The position numbers were made by a program, and so were the translations under genes. A DNA stretch of 64,000 nucleotides from Dyella terrae (GTDB lineage: Bacteria; Pseudomonadota; Gammaproteobacteria; Xanthomonadales; Rhodanobacteraceae), in the NCBI RefSeq assembly GCF_004322705.1, contig NZ_SIZZ01000001.1, positions 1,302,001-1,366,000 of the forward strand, read 5' to 3'. Shown in pieces: positions 36,220 through 46,057 of this stretch (positions within the stretch are counted from its first letter, which is position 1; each line of letters opens with the position of its first letter). Under the pieces are notes generated by a model. It was not told the origin of the DNA and did no database searches. It was given only the letters and a program-made list of their open reading frames with translations.

Positions 36220-37575
36220 GTGTCCTTGCTGCTTCACCCTCCGCACACATTTCTCCGGCGCACGGCGGCGCTTTGCCTGGGCATGGGCACGCTTGCCGGT
36301 TGCGCCACGTATCACCCGCTCCCGCTGCCCGACCAGGCTTCCACGGCGGCGAATGTGCAGGCATTGCACGGCGCCGCCGACGCGCACATGCCCCTGGGAC
36401 CGGACGACGTGCAGCGGTTGGTACTGCTCAACAATCCCGATCTGAGGACGCGCGCTGCCCGACATGCCGTCGCACGTGCGCAGGCCGCACGGTCGAAGGC
36501 CATACCCAATCCGGTACTCGGCGGCAGCATCGGCTACCTGCTGTCGGGCGTGGGCGACTCGACCGCATGGACCGCCAGCCTCAGCCAGGACATCACCGCA
36601 CTCATCACCTTGTCACCACGACGCGAGTCGGCCGACGCGACCGCCGATGCGGTTGACGCCGGCCTTCTGTGGGAGGCGTGGCAGGTGTCGGGCAAGGCGC
36701 GACTGCTTACGGTCGATGTCATCGAGGAAACGCGCCAGCTGACCTTCCAGCGCACGGCGGTCGACGCACTGGATCGACGTGCCGAACGACTTCGCCAGGC
36801 GATCGCCGCGGGTCAGCTCGACCGTGCCTCCGTCGCGCCGGACTTGCTTGCCGCCGTCGACGCCCACACCGCGTTGAACGACCTTCAGCAGCGATGGCTT
36901 GATCATCGACAGCAACTGGCGGCGCTGATGGGCCTGTCGCCCGACGCCGACCTTCCTTTGGCGACGGACCTGCGGCCGCAAGGCGTCGACGCCGGCCATG
37001 CGCTGGAGCGAGCCGGGCACATCAAGGACAACCGCCCCGACCTGGTCGCGCTGCAACTGGGCTATCGCGCACAGGAGGCCAACGTGCGCGCAGCTGTCCT
37101 GGCGCAATTCCCGGCGCTGAGCCTTGGCTACGACGCCTCGCAGGACAATAGCCGTGTCCGCAACGGCGGCCCGGCCATCACGCTCGAACTGCCTTTGTTC
37201 GATCGCCATCGCAACGCGGTTGACGAGGCCACGGCAACGCGCCAGCAACTCCACGATGAATACGCCGCCCGCGTCGCCTCCGCACAAGACGAGGTGCGCG
37301 CGCTTGTCGCCGCACATCGGCAGGCCGCTGACCAGCGCGACGCGCAGGCACAGGCGCTGGATGGTGATCTCGCCGCCGCACGCATGGCCCGTGACGCTGT
37401 CGACGGCGGCGGCATCGATATCCGCACGGCGACGGACCTGGAAGTCGCGGCTTTGTCGCGACAGTCTGCCCTTGTCGCGCTCGATCAGCGCCTGCTCGAA
37501 CAAGAGGTCGCGCTCGACCTCCTCCTGGGTCGCGGCATGCCGACGACCTTAGCCATGGAAGACACCTCCCCATGA
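36220..37575 (+). CDS. outer-membrane efflux factor lipoprotein (TolC/OprM family)
   Basis: This is the outer-membrane channel of the tripartite efflux system encoded here. The 451-residue protein has a lipoprotein signal with lipobox LAGC (GMGTLAGCATYHPLP) and two repeats of the outer-membrane-efflux-protein domain. Long Ala/Gln-rich helices recur (e.g. HAVARAQAARSKAIPNPVLG and TATRQQLHDEYAARVASAQD). I place the start at GTG 36220 because AAGGAG stands five bases before it; the upstream GTG at 36193 lacks a binding site. It follows the kinase by 67 bases, with no terminator between, and overlaps the adaptor gene by 4 bases. Confidence 0.85.
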   Translation: MSLLLHPPHTFLRRTAALCLGMGTLAGCATYHPLPLPDQASTAANVQALHGAADAHMPLGPDDVQRLVLLNNPDLRTRAARHAVARAQAARSKAIPNPVLGGSIGYLLSGVGDSTAWTASLSQDITALITLSPRRESADATADAVDAGLLWEAWQVSGKARLLTVDVIEETRQLTFQRTAVDALDRRAERLRQAIAAGQLDRASVAPDLLAAVDAHTALNDLQQRWLDHRQQLAALMGLSPDADLPLATDLRPQGVDAGHALERAGHIKDNRPDLVALQLGYRAQEANVRAAVLAQFPALSLGYDASQDNSRVRNGGPAITLELPLFDRHRNAVDEATATRQQLHDEYAARVASAQDEVRALVAAHRQAADQRDAQAQALDGDLAAARMARDAVDGGGIDIRTATDLEVAALSRQSALVALDQRLLEQEVALDLLLGRGMPTTLAMEDTSP

Positions 37576-38600
37576 AAGCCAAGTTGCTCATCTGCGCCCT
37601 GGCCTTGCTGTGCAGCGCCTGCAGCGAACCTTCGCCGACCGAAAGCACCCCCAGTGCCGCCGTCGTGCTGGTACAGGTGCGCCAGGGTGACCTGCCGCGC
37701 ATGGTTCGCGCCTATGGCACCGCCGAGCCGGCCCTCGATGATTCGCTCGACATGAGCTTGCCCTTCGAAGGACACGTCGCGCATTGGGCCGTGACGCCGG
37801 GCAGCGCGGTCAAGCGCGGTCAGTTGCTGTTGCGTTTTGTGCTTTCGCCGGCCGCGCAGTCGACCTGGCAGCAAGCCGGGAGCGCACTTGAGCTGGCACG
37901 CGAGCAGCGTGACAGCACGCAGAAACTCCTGGGCCAGCAGCTGGCCACGCGCGAGCAACTTGCGCAGGCGGACAAGGCATTGAAGGACGCGCAGGCAACG
38001 TTCGATGCACTCCCTCACCCGCAAGGTCCGAACGTCGACGTGACGTCGCCGTTCGATGGCCGGGTGGCAAGCATCGACACGTCGACCGGCGCCAACGTGG
38101 CGCCAGGCACCCGCCTGCTGTCGCTCGTGCAGTCGTCCGGCTTGATCGTGCGGGCAGGCGCCGAACGTGCGGACGCCGACCGATTGCAGGCGGGTGAAAG
38201 CGTTGAACTGACACCGCTCGATGGTGGCGCCACCCAGCCGGGCCAGTTACTGCGCGTCAGCCAGGCCCTGAATGCCTCGACGCGACTTGTCGACATCGAC
38301 ATCCGGCCCGAACATCCCCCCATGGCCGGCGAGTCGTTCCGGGCCGATATCCATGCAGGCGACTGGCATGGCTGGCTGGTGCCGCGCGATGCTGTCCTGG
38401 GCGAAGGTCCGGACCGCCACGTCTTCCAGGTCGAGCACGGCAAGGCGCACGAGGTGATCGTGGCCGTCATCGGTGAGAACGGTGACACCAGCGCGATCAA
38501 GGGGCCGATCCAGGCGGATCTGCCTGTGGTCACCACTGGCGCGGCCCAACTCGACGACGGCATGCTGGTGCGCGCCCTTCCGCGAGCCGACACGCCATGA
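37572..38600 (+). CDS. RND efflux adaptor lipoprotein (HlyD/MFP family)
   Basis: This is the periplasmic bridge between the permease and channel encoded on either side. The 342-residue protein has a lipoprotein signal (LLCSAC, Cys17). The barrel-sandwich halves are SLPFEGHVAHWAVTPGSAVK and VTSPFDGRVASIDTSTGANV, and they flank a helical hairpin rich in Gln/Ala (residues about 95-150). It is short for the AcrA group, nearer to CusB/CzcB-like or minimal adaptors, but lacks Met- or His-rich metal motifs. Four-base overlaps join it to both neighbours, so the three subunits are made together. Confidence 0.88.
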   Translation: MKAKLLICALALLCSACSEPSPTESTPSAAVVLVQVRQGDLPRMVRAYGTAEPALDDSLDMSLPFEGHVAHWAVTPGSAVKRGQLLLRFVLSPAAQSTWQQAGSALELAREQRDSTQKLLGQQLATREQLAQADKALKDAQATFDALPHPQGPNVDVTSPFDGRVASIDTSTGANVAPGTRLLSLVQSSGLIVRAGAERADADRLQAGESVELTPLDGGATQPGQLLRVSQALNASTRLVDIDIRPEHPPMAGESFRADIHAGDWHGWLVPRDAVLGEGPDRHVFQVEHGKAHEVIVAVIGENGDTSAIKGPIQADLPVVTTGAAQLDDGMLVRALPRADTP

Positions 38601-41600
38601 GTGCTGCCTCATGGCTCGCCCGCCATGCGCGGGCCATTGGCGTGGTGGCAGCGGCGCTCGCACTGGCGGGCCTGGTGAGCACGCTGTCGATGCCGGTGGG
38701 TCTTTTTCCGCAAGTCGACTTCCCGCGCGTGGTCGTGGATCTTGATGCGGGCGACCGGCCTGCCGACGAAACCGCGCTGCTGGTGACACGCCCCATCGAA
38801 GAGGCCGTGCGTACCGTTCCGGGCGTCGCGAACCTCCGCTCGGAGACGACGCGCGGCTCGGCACAGCTGTCGGTGGACTTTGGCTGGGGCCGTGACATGA
38901 CGGCATCGACGCTGCTGGTCGATGCGGCGATCGCCCGCGTGATTCCGGACCTGCCTGCGGGAACGACATATCGCGTGCGCCGGATGGACCCCTCCGTCTT
39001 CCCCATCATTTCGTACGCACTGCAATCGGACACGCTTTCCCCGGTGCAACTGCGGGACCTCGCGCAGTACCGCATGGTGCCCTTGCTGGCGTCCGTGCCG
39101 GGCCTGGCCCGGGTGGATGTCCAGGGGGGCGAGACGGCTGAGTACGAGGTCGTTGCCGATGTGCACCGACTGGCCGCTCGTGGACTGAGCCTGGATGACC
39201 TGAGCAAGGCCATTGCCGGCGCCAATCAGCTGCGCGTGATCGGGCGCGTGCAGGATCACGACAAGCTCTACCTCGTCGTCGGCGACCACCCTATGCACCA
39301 GCTCGATGCCATCAGCGATGTCACGGTGAAGAGCGATACCCACGGACGCATCAAGCTGAGCGACGTGGCCACGGTGTCGCCGGGCTATACCCCGCAATGG
39401 GTCAAGGTCAGCGAAGACGGCAAGTCAGCCGTACTGCTGAATGTCTACACGCAACCCGATGGCAATGCCGTGCAGATTGCCGCCGACGTGCGCGCACGAT
39501 TGTCAACTTTCGCCCTGCCTCGCGGCGTGACCCTGCGCAACTGGTATGACCAGAGCGACCTGGTCGTGACATCGGCGCACAGCGTGCGCGATGCCGTGCT
39601 GATCGGCCTCCTGCTGGCCGGGCTGGTGCTGTGGGTTTTCCTGCGCAGCGTACGCGTCACGCTCATTGCCATGTGCATGGTACCGCTGACGCTTGCCATC
39701 AGCGTGCTGTTGCTGCGCTGGCTAGGCCTGAGTTTCAACATCATGACCCTGGGCGGTATTGCCGCGGCCGTGGGCCTGGTCATCGATGACGTGATCGTGA
39801 TGGTCGAGCATGTCGCGCGTCGCGCCGGCATGCACCACGCTGGCGACGCGCCACCGGGCGCGCATGCGGTGCTTCCCGCCGCGCAGGAATTCATGGCGCC
39901 GCTGACCGGCTCGAGCCTGGCAACACTGATCGTCTTCGTGCCATTGGGCTTGTTGAGTGGCGTGACGGGCGCCTTCGCGAAGGCTTTGTCCGTCACCATG
40001 GCGACGACTTTGATCGTGTCCTGGATGGTGACCGCATGGGTCGTGCCGCCGCTGCTGCGGCGCTGGGTCGACTTCCAGGCATGGCATGACCCGGGGGTGG
40101 ATCACCAGGGTTGGCTGGCGCGAACGCACAACGCCCTCTACGAACGCGTAGCGCGCCGACCGGCGTGGCTGGTACTGGTTCTGGTGCCTTTGCTGGCCTT
40201 TGGCGCACTGGCGTGGTCGCGCGTAACGACGGGTTTCATGCCTGCCGTGGATGAAAGTGGCTTCGTGATGGATTACTACACGACGCCTGGCACGTCGCTT
40301 GTTGAATCGGATCGTCAGGTAGCCGAAGTCGAGCGCATCCTGCGCGAGACGCCCGAAGTCGACACCTTCTCGCGTCGCCTGGGCACCGGCCTGGGCGGCG
40401 ACCTGGGACAGTCTTACCACGGGGACTTCTTCGTACGACTGAAGCGCCCCCACGCGCGGGCCACCGAAGAGGTGATGAACGCCGTGCGAGAACGCGTGGC
40501 GCGTGACGTGCCGGGCGTACAAGTTGAACTGGCGCAACTCATGGAGGACCTGATCGGCGATCTGACGGCAGTGCCGCAGCCGATCGAGATCAAGCTCTTT
40601 GGCGAGGATCCCGCCGCACTGGCACCCCAGGCCAGGCGAATCGCGGCGGCCATCGCCCGCGTACCCGGCGTGGTCGACATCAAGGATGGTATCCAGCTGG
40701 CCGGCGACGCACTCAACGTGCGCATCGACAGTGACAAGGCGGCCACCGAAGGCATGAGCATCGATGCGATCACGCAGGCGGCGCAGGATGCCCTGACGGG
40801 CGTCGTGGCAACCCAGTTGCCCGAGCTGACCAAAAGCGTGGGCGTGCGGGTTCGCGCGACCCCGGCGTCGCCCTGGCGCATCCCCGATCTCTCGGCGCTG
40901 CCGGTGCGCGCGCCCGACGGCCATGTCTTTCCCCTCGCACGCGTCGCCTCGATCGAAGCCGTCAGCGGACAGCCGCAGATCTCGCGCGAAGACCTTCAAC
41001 CGATGATCGCGGTCACTGCGCGTATCGAAGGCCGCGGCATGAGTGCAGCGGTGAATGACGTCAAGGCGCAACTGGCGAAGCCCGGCATGCTTTCACCCGG
41101 CACGCGCTATGAACTGGGCGGCCTCTACCAACAGCAGCAAACCGCCTTTATCGGATTGGCCAAGGTCTTTGCGATGGCACTTGTCGCCGAGCTGGTCTTG
41201 TTGCTTTTTCTGTATGGCCGCACGTGGCTCGCCGTCGTCGTGATGAGCTGTTCGCTGCTTTCGACGCTGGCGGTCTTCATTGCGCTTTGGCTGACCGGCG
41301 TCGATCTCAACATCACCGCAATGATGGGCCTCACCATGATCGTCGGCATGAGCACGGAAATGGCCATCTTTTTCGTCTCCGAGTACACAGCACTCGAACA
41401 GAGCCTTCCGCCCGACGAGGCACTCCGGCAGGCAAGCAGGAATCGCCTGCGCCCGATTACGATGACGGCGCTGACCGCCATCCTCACACTGTTGCCGCTC
41501 GCCCTGGCCATCGGTGAAGGCTCGGGCATCCAGCAACCGCTGGCGATTGCGATCATTGCGGGCCTTGCCTTGCAGTACCCGCTGGTCCTCGTCGCGCTGC

Positions 41601-41650
41601 CACGACTGATCGCGTTCACGCTGTCGCCAAACCTTCGACATGCAACATAG
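38597..41650 (+). CDS. RND efflux permease with mixed HAE/HME features
   Basis: This 1017-residue inner-membrane pump is the motor of the second tripartite system. It begins with a membrane helix and FPQVDFPRVVVDLDAGDRPA. TM4 keeps the double aspartate (GLVIDDVIVMVEHV) as in drug pumps. TM10, where AcrB has its relay Lys (AAKNAILIVEF), reads MSTEMAIFFVSEY, putting Glu at that place as in heavy-metal pumps such as CusA. Porter motifs include PGVANLRSETTRGSAQLSVD. No Met-rich metal path is evident. Substrate is therefore uncertain. It ends the 4-base-overlap chain with the adaptor; the glycosyltransferase begins 55 bases later. Confidence 0.9.
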   Translation: MSAASWLARHARAIGVVAAALALAGLVSTLSMPVGLFPQVDFPRVVVDLDAGDRPADETALLVTRPIEEAVRTVPGVANLRSETTRGSAQLSVDFGWGRDMTASTLLVDAAIARVIPDLPAGTTYRVRRMDPSVFPIISYALQSDTLSPVQLRDLAQYRMVPLLASVPGLARVDVQGGETAEYEVVADVHRLAARGLSLDDLSKAIAGANQLRVIGRVQDHDKLYLVVGDHPMHQLDAISDVTVKSDTHGRIKLSDVATVSPGYTPQWVKVSEDGKSAVLLNVYTQPDGNAVQIAADVRARLSTFALPRGVTLRNWYDQSDLVVTSAHSVRDAVLIGLLLAGLVLWVFLRSVRVTLIAMCMVPLTLAISVLLLRWLGLSFNIMTLGGIAAAVGLVIDDVIVMVEHVARRAGMHHAGDAPPGAHAVLPAAQEFMAPLTGSSLATLIVFVPLGLLSGVTGAFAKALSVTMATTLIVSWMVTAWVVPPLLRRWVDFQAWHDPGVDHQGWLARTHNALYERVARRPAWLVLVLVPLLAFGALAWSRVTTGFMPAVDESGFVMDYYTTPGTSLVESDRQVAEVERILRETPEVDTFSRRLGTGLGGDLGQSYHGDFFVRLKRPHARATEEVMNAVRERVARDVPGVQVELAQLMEDLIGDLTAVPQPIEIKLFGEDPAALAPQARRIAAAIARVPGVVDIKDGIQLAGDALNVRIDSDKAATEGMSIDAITQAAQDALTGVVATQLPELTKSVGVRVRATPASPWRIPDLSALPVRAPDGHVFPLARVASIEAVSGQPQISREDLQPMIAVTARIEGRGMSAAVNDVKAQLAKPGMLSPGTRYELGGLYQQQQTAFIGLAKVFAMALVAELVLLLFLYGRTWLAVVVMSCSLLSTLAVFIALWLTGVDLNITAMMGLTMIVGMSTEMAIFFVSEYTALEQSLPPDEALRQASRNRLRPITMTALTAILTLLPLALAIGEGSGIQQPLAIAIIAGLALQYPLVLVALPRLIAFTLSPNLRHAT

Positions 41651-41705
41651 TGCGCACTGACATGGACTAAGAACTCTGTAAGTGAAGGGTTCGCACAATC
41701 GCGGC

Positions 41706-43286
41706 ATGACGCCCTGGTTGAGCCCGCACTTGCGAAACTCATGGTGGCCGGCATTCGCCCTGCTATGCCTGTCGCCCATGTTGCTGGTGCTACCCGCGGT
41801 TCCCATTGATGAAACGCGCTACCTGAGCGTGGCATGGGAAATGCGCCAATCAGGCGCGTGGATCACGCCGCATTTGAATGGCGCACCCTACTTCGACAAA
41901 CCTCCCCTGTTGTTCTGGCTGGTCAATCTGATGTGGCGCATAACCGGCCCGTCGCTGTGGTCGGCGCGCATGGTGTCACTGGTCTGCGGCGCGCTGGGCG
42001 TCATGCTTTGCGGCGTGCTCGAAAAGCGGCTTGCGGGAGATGAAGGGACACCCGCCGCGTGGCTGCTCGCGGGCTCACTGTTCTTCGCACTATTCAGTGG
42101 CGTGCTGATGTTCGATGTCGCGCTGTGCCTGTTCGTGCTGCTCGCATTTCTCGCGGTCGTCGATTATGTGCAGAGCGGTTCCCGGCGCGCCTTGCTGCTT
42201 CTGTTCGTTGCATCCTGCCTCGGCACGTTCGCCAAGGGCCCGGTGGTAATGCTTCACCTGGGCGGCCCCATCCTGCTGTCGCCGTGGTGGTCTCGCGGGG
42301 CAACGGCGATATCGTGGCGAAGCGTAGTCACCCTGCTGCTCACCGCGATCGCGGGAGGCTTGCCTGTGCTGGCCTGGGCATGGCTCGCACTGCGAGGACT
42401 GAACCCCGGTGAGGCGCACTATCTGCTCATCCACCAAACCACCGGGCGCGTCGTGCAGAGCTTCGCCCATAACCGTTCGCTGTGGTGGTACCTGCCGTTC
42501 CTGCCCGCACTGATGCTGCCCTGGATCGCGATATGGCGCTGGCGTGCTCTTCCCGGCGCCGCGCTGCGTGGCATGAAGGACCCGGCCATGCGCTTCGGCC
42601 TGTGCGCCTCAGCGCCCGCATTCATCGCGTTCTGCGTCGTCAGTGGCAAGCAGGTGCATTACCTGTTGCCGCTGATGCCGGGCGCCTGCCTCATTTTCGG
42701 GGCATGGCAGCGACAGGTCGTCGATCTGTTTCCCTTGCGGCGATGGTGGGTGTCCGTCGTCCTGGTCGGTGCGGGCGTTATCCTCTCCTGTCGACGCGCG
42801 CCTGAGGACCTTTGGTCGCATGCGCTTGCTTTGGCTCTCGTTCTGGCGTGCGCCGCCTGGGTCCGGGTGGGTCGGCGAAGCTGTGCGTTGCCCGCCGCAT
42901 GCGTCGCGTCGTTGCTGCTGACGGCGGCGCTGTTGCCGATCCTGCGGGCGCAGGTCATCGGCCCGATCGATCCGAGTGAACTCGCGAGCCGGGTGGCCGG
43001 TTTACGTGCGCATGGCGTGCCGGTGGTTCGCACGCCCAATGAACCGGGCATGCTCACGTACCTTGGTCGGCAGGCGACACCGATCCCCCAGTCAACCCAG
43101 CTTCGGGAATGGGCCCAGGCCAATCCGCAGGGTTTCGTGATCGACTATTCGAGCCACGGTCGCGCTCCCGCCGATGCAGTCGATTCGGTGCGACTGGCCA
43201 ACGGCTGGATCGCACTGCTGCCCGCCGCCAGGATCCCGGACCATCCGGAAATCCAGGACCGGCACGCCGATGAGTACGTCGAGTAG
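41706..43286 (+). CDS. ArnT-like membrane glycosyltransferase (GT83/PMT type)
   Basis: This polytopic inner-membrane transferase moves a sugar from a polyprenyl-phosphate donor to a periplasmic acceptor. The 526 residues show the catalytic first loop VPIDETRYLSVAWEMRQSG, matching the DETRY motif of ArnT, then ITPHLNGAPYFDKPPLLFWL, followed by about ten more hydrophobic segments and a C-terminal periplasmic domain. ArnT adds 4-amino-arabinose to lipid A and confers polymyxin resistance; paralogues decorate other glycans, so the acceptor is not certain. The start is unclear: ATG 41706 is chosen, GTG 41682 is an alternative, and neither has a good binding site. Placement after a two-component system and pump fits an envelope-modification unit. 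Confidence 0.82.
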   Translation: MTPWLSPHLRNSWWPAFALLCLSPMLLVLPAVPIDETRYLSVAWEMRQSGAWITPHLNGAPYFDKPPLLFWLVNLMWRITGPSLWSARMVSLVCGALGVMLCGVLEKRLAGDEGTPAAWLLAGSLFFALFSGVLMFDVALCLFVLLAFLAVVDYVQSGSRRALLLLFVASCLGTFAKGPVVMLHLGGPILLSPWWSRGATAISWRSVVTLLLTAIAGGLPVLAWAWLALRGLNPGEAHYLLIHQTTGRVVQSFAHNRSLWWYLPFLPALMLPWIAIWRWRALPGAALRGMKDPAMRFGLCASAPAFIAFCVVSGKQVHYLLPLMPGACLIFGAWQRQVVDLFPLRRWWVSVVLVGAGVILSCRRAPEDLWSHALALALVLACAAWVRVGRRSCALPAACVASLLLTAALLPILRAQVIGPIDPSELASRVAGLRAHGVPVVRTPNEPGMLTYLGRQATPIPQSTQLREWAQANPQGFVIDYSSHGRAPADAVDSVRLANGWIALLPAARIPDHPEIQDRHADEYVE

Positions 43287-43296
43287 ACGACGGCTA

Positions 43297-44379
43297 TCAG
43301 CTGCCCGCTTTGCCTTTGTCCGCACCCGGCAGCGTCTGCGCCCCGGCCACTTCAGGCGGGTTCGAATCGAGCACTTCGAGTTTCTTGCCGGTGGTTTCCG
43401 GCAGCACGGGCACGTCGGTCGTGAGCAGCACGACGCCGGGTGTCAGCAAGGGCATGAGGTTGGCCATGAAGGCCGGCGGGATGCTGACGCGGCGGATGTC
43501 CTGGTCGGTGACGACGTGGCCCTTCTCGTCATCGTGACCGGGGATGCCGATGGTGATCCAGTTGGGCATGGGCGTGCCGGGCAGCAGCGGGTTGTCACCG
43601 GGCAGGTAACCGGCCGCCACGATGTAGGCATGCGTGCCGTGCGCTGTCTTGTCGTTCACCACGATGCGCGAGCGCCCGATCTCGACGCCATTGCGCAGGA
43701 CGACGATGCGTTCGTCGGCAGCGCTGAGCACCATCGACACCGGACCCTCGGGCGAGGACTCCGGATGCCAGCTGAACTCCTGGTCGTCAGCAAGGCGAAG
43801 ATCGCCAGACTGCGTGCCGGAGTGCGGATCAATCGGCAAGATGGCTCGCGGATGCACCACGCTGGGCGGCGACGCACCCTCTTCGGAAACCACTACCGTC
43901 ATGCCCATGTTGGTGGAATCGAACAGTTTCTCGGCGAAGCGCGTGGGCAGGTGCACGCACCCGTGCGATTCCGGATAACCCGGCAAGCCACCGGCATGCA
44001 GCGCCACCCCGCTCCAGGTCAGGCGTTGCTGGTACGGCATGGGTGCGTTGTCGTACTTGTTGGAGTGGTGATCCTTGTCCTTCTGCAGGATGGTGAATAC
44101 ACCCGTCGGCGTTTCGTAACCGTGCTTGCCGCTGCTGATGGTGGTGACACCGATCAGGACGCCATTGCGGTAGGCATAGGCGCGTTGCTCGGTGAGGCTC
44201 ACCACCAGGGCCATCGGCCCCATCTTCTTGTTGTCGCCACCCCATATCCACTGGCCGGGCTTGAGGTCCAGCGCAGGCGTATCCGCCGGGCTCGATTCGC
44301 GTGCGCCCCATACGGGGACGGCGGCCTGCGCCATCGCGGCCAGCAGGCACATCGCCAGGATCAACAGAAAGCGCTTCAT
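43297..44379 (-). CDS. L,D-transpeptidase (YkuD) family exported protein
   Basis: The 360-residue protein has a signal peptide (KRFLLILAMCLLAAMAQA) and an L,D-transpeptidase catalytic domain (about residues 55-170) with the active-site motif HAGGLPGYPESHGCVHLP. The fold forms 3-3 peptidoglycan cross-links or attaches proteins to the wall. The segment ALVVSLTEQRAYAYRNGVLI is the typical start of the domain. A second domain of about 150 residues begins near MVLSAADERIVVLRNGVEIG and resembles a degenerate repeat of the first, without the Cys motif. It lies alone between the convergent glycosyltransferase and the permease gene, with no obvious terminator. Confidence 0.88.
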   Translation of the reverse strand: MKRFLLILAMCLLAAMAQAAVPVWGARESSPADTPALDLKPGQWIWGGDNKKMGPMALVVSLTEQRAYAYRNGVLIGVTTISSGKHGYETPTGVFTILQKDKDHHSNKYDNAPMPYQQRLTWSGVALHAGGLPGYPESHGCVHLPTRFAEKLFDSTNMGMTVVVSEEGASPPSVVHPRAILPIDPHSGTQSGDLRLADDQEFSWHPESSPEGPVSMVLSAADERIVVLRNGVEIGRSRIVVNDKTAHGTHAYIVAAGYLPGDNPLLPGTPMPNWITIGIPGHDDEKGHVVTDQDIRRVSIPPAFMANLMPLLTPGVVLLTTDVPVLPETTGKKLEVLDSNPPEVAGAQTLPGADKGKAGS

Positions 44380-44436
44380 GAACGACTCTCGGGGGCGGTC
44401 AACGAGTGGCCCATGTTACGCGTGCCAAATGTCGAA

Positions 44437-46035
44437 TCAGTGTGCAGCCCGTTCTGACGCCGGCCGCTGCCCCTGCCACGACAACAGGGCCAGCACGACG
44501 GCCAGGCCGACATACGCACCCGTGAACTGCCACACCATGTCGCGCAGTGCCGGCTCCAGCCGCCACGGCAGATAGACGCCACCCGACGGATCGGCGGAGT
44601 GGATCAGGCCGAAGGACGTCAGCGCCGCACCCAGCAGGAGGATCCACGAGGCACGCAGCGTCTTGCCGTCAATCATCGCCACCACGAAGCTGGCCCAGAT
44701 CATCGACGTGATGATGAAGCCGTTGCCCAGCATGGTGATGACGGCCAGCTCGGACAGCCCGTGACCGCCAGCATGGTAGAGCTGCGCGAAACGGTCCGGC
44801 GGGACATACGTGGGATCGCTGAGCTTGATCGTCACCATGCGACTGATCGCCGGAAAGAAACTGAACACCACGGCAGCGGCGTAACGGACGGGCGTGGCTT
44901 CGAAGGCCTGCACGGTGATGCCAATGGCCACGAACACCAGGATCGGCGCCAGTACCGAGAGCGGCACGAGCTCGACCAGGTTCGACAGATAGCCGAGGAC
45001 ACCGCCCAGGCCGATCACGATGCCGGTCAGCAACGTGTATCCGGTGCGCGCACCCATGGCCTTGTACGACGGCTGACCGATGTAAGGCGTGGTCTGCGCG
45101 ACGCCGCCGCAGAACCCGGCAACAAGGGTGGCAAGCGCCTCAACCAGCAGGATGTCGCGCGTCGGGTAATCGTCGCCGGCAGCGCGCGCGCTTTCGTTGA
45201 CGTTGATGCCGCCAACGACCATCAGCAATCCGAACGGGAGGATGAGCGGCAGATAGGGCACGATGTACGCCAGGCCCTCGAAGCCCTGCAGTGTCGGTAC
45301 CGGCCAGGCGATGCGCCACTGCCAGCCGGTCGGCGCGTGGTAACCCGATCCAAGCAAGCCCAGCGGGCCGAGCACGTAATACAGAACCGCACCCACCACG
45401 AAGGCGACCAGGACGCCAGGCAGATTCCACGGCAGACGACCGTGCGCGACCAATGCGTACAACACGATGCCCAGCCCGGCCAGACCGACCACAGGCACCT
45501 TCAGGATTTCGACCAGCGGCAGGAATCCCATCAGCACGAGTGCGATGCCCGCGATCGAACCGAGCAAACCCGCGCGCGGCACGTGCCGCTGCACCGCTGC
45601 GCCGAAGAACGAGAGCACGAACTTCAGCAAGCCCATCACCAGCAACGACGCCATGCCCAGTTGCCAGGTCGCCACACCGGCGGCGTGATCATCCATGCCA
45701 GCTTGCTTGAAGTTGACGAAAGCCGGCCCGAGCACCAGCAAGGCCATGCCGATGCTGGTGGGTGCGTCGAGGCCCAGCGGCATCGCAGTTACGTCGCTGC
45801 GCCCCGTGCGTCGGGCAAGCCGTCGCGCCATCCAGGTGTAAGCCAGATTGCCCAGCAGCACGCCGAATGCGGTGCCGGGAAACATGTGCAGGAACACGAT
45901 GTCGGCGGGGAATCCGAAAATACCGATCAGCGCGGTGGCCAGGAAAGCCATGATGGACAGATTGTCCACGACCAGGCCGAGGAAGCCGTTGAGATCGCCG
46001 GGTGTCAGCCAGCGGTTCGGGGATGAAGTGGTCAC
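44437..46035 (-). CDS. NCS2-like (xanthine/uracil permease family) membrane transporter
   Basis: The 532-residue protein has about 12-14 hydrophobic segments and the layout of the uracil/xanthine/sulfate transporter superfamily. Examples are the first helices DNLSIMAFLATALIGIFGF, the loop LARRTGRSDVTAMPLGLDAP, and NVNESARAAGDDYPTRDILL, which lies where purine permeases bind substrate. It is a remote member, so the substrate is not assigned. The start is GTG at 46035 with AGGA upstream. The DUF3574 gene is 22 bases upstream on the same strand, so the two are probably cotranscribed. Confidence 0.78.
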   Translation of the reverse strand: MTTSSPNRWLTPGDLNGFLGLVVDNLSIMAFLATALIGIFGFPADIVFLHMFPGTAFGVLLGNLAYTWMARRLARRTGRSDVTAMPLGLDAPTSIGMALLVLGPAFVNFKQAGMDDHAAGVATWQLGMASLLVMGLLKFVLSFFGAAVQRHVPRAGLLGSIAGIALVLMGFLPLVEILKVPVVGLAGLGIVLYALVAHGRLPWNLPGVLVAFVVGAVLYYVLGPLGLLGSGYHAPTGWQWRIAWPVPTLQGFEGLAYIVPYLPLILPFGLLMVVGGINVNESARAAGDDYPTRDILLVEALATLVAGFCGGVAQTTPYIGQPSYKAMGARTGYTLLTGIVIGLGGVLGYLSNLVELVPLSVLAPILVFVAIGITVQAFEATPVRYAAAVVFSFFPAISRMVTIKLSDPTYVPPDRFAQLYHAGGHGLSELAVITMLGNGFIITSMIWASFVVAMIDGKTLRASWILLLGAALTSFGLIHSADPSGGVYLPWRLEPALRDMVWQFTGAYVGLAVVLALLSWQGQRPASERAAH

Positions 46036-46057
46036 CAGGCAATCCTGTGGATGGAGG

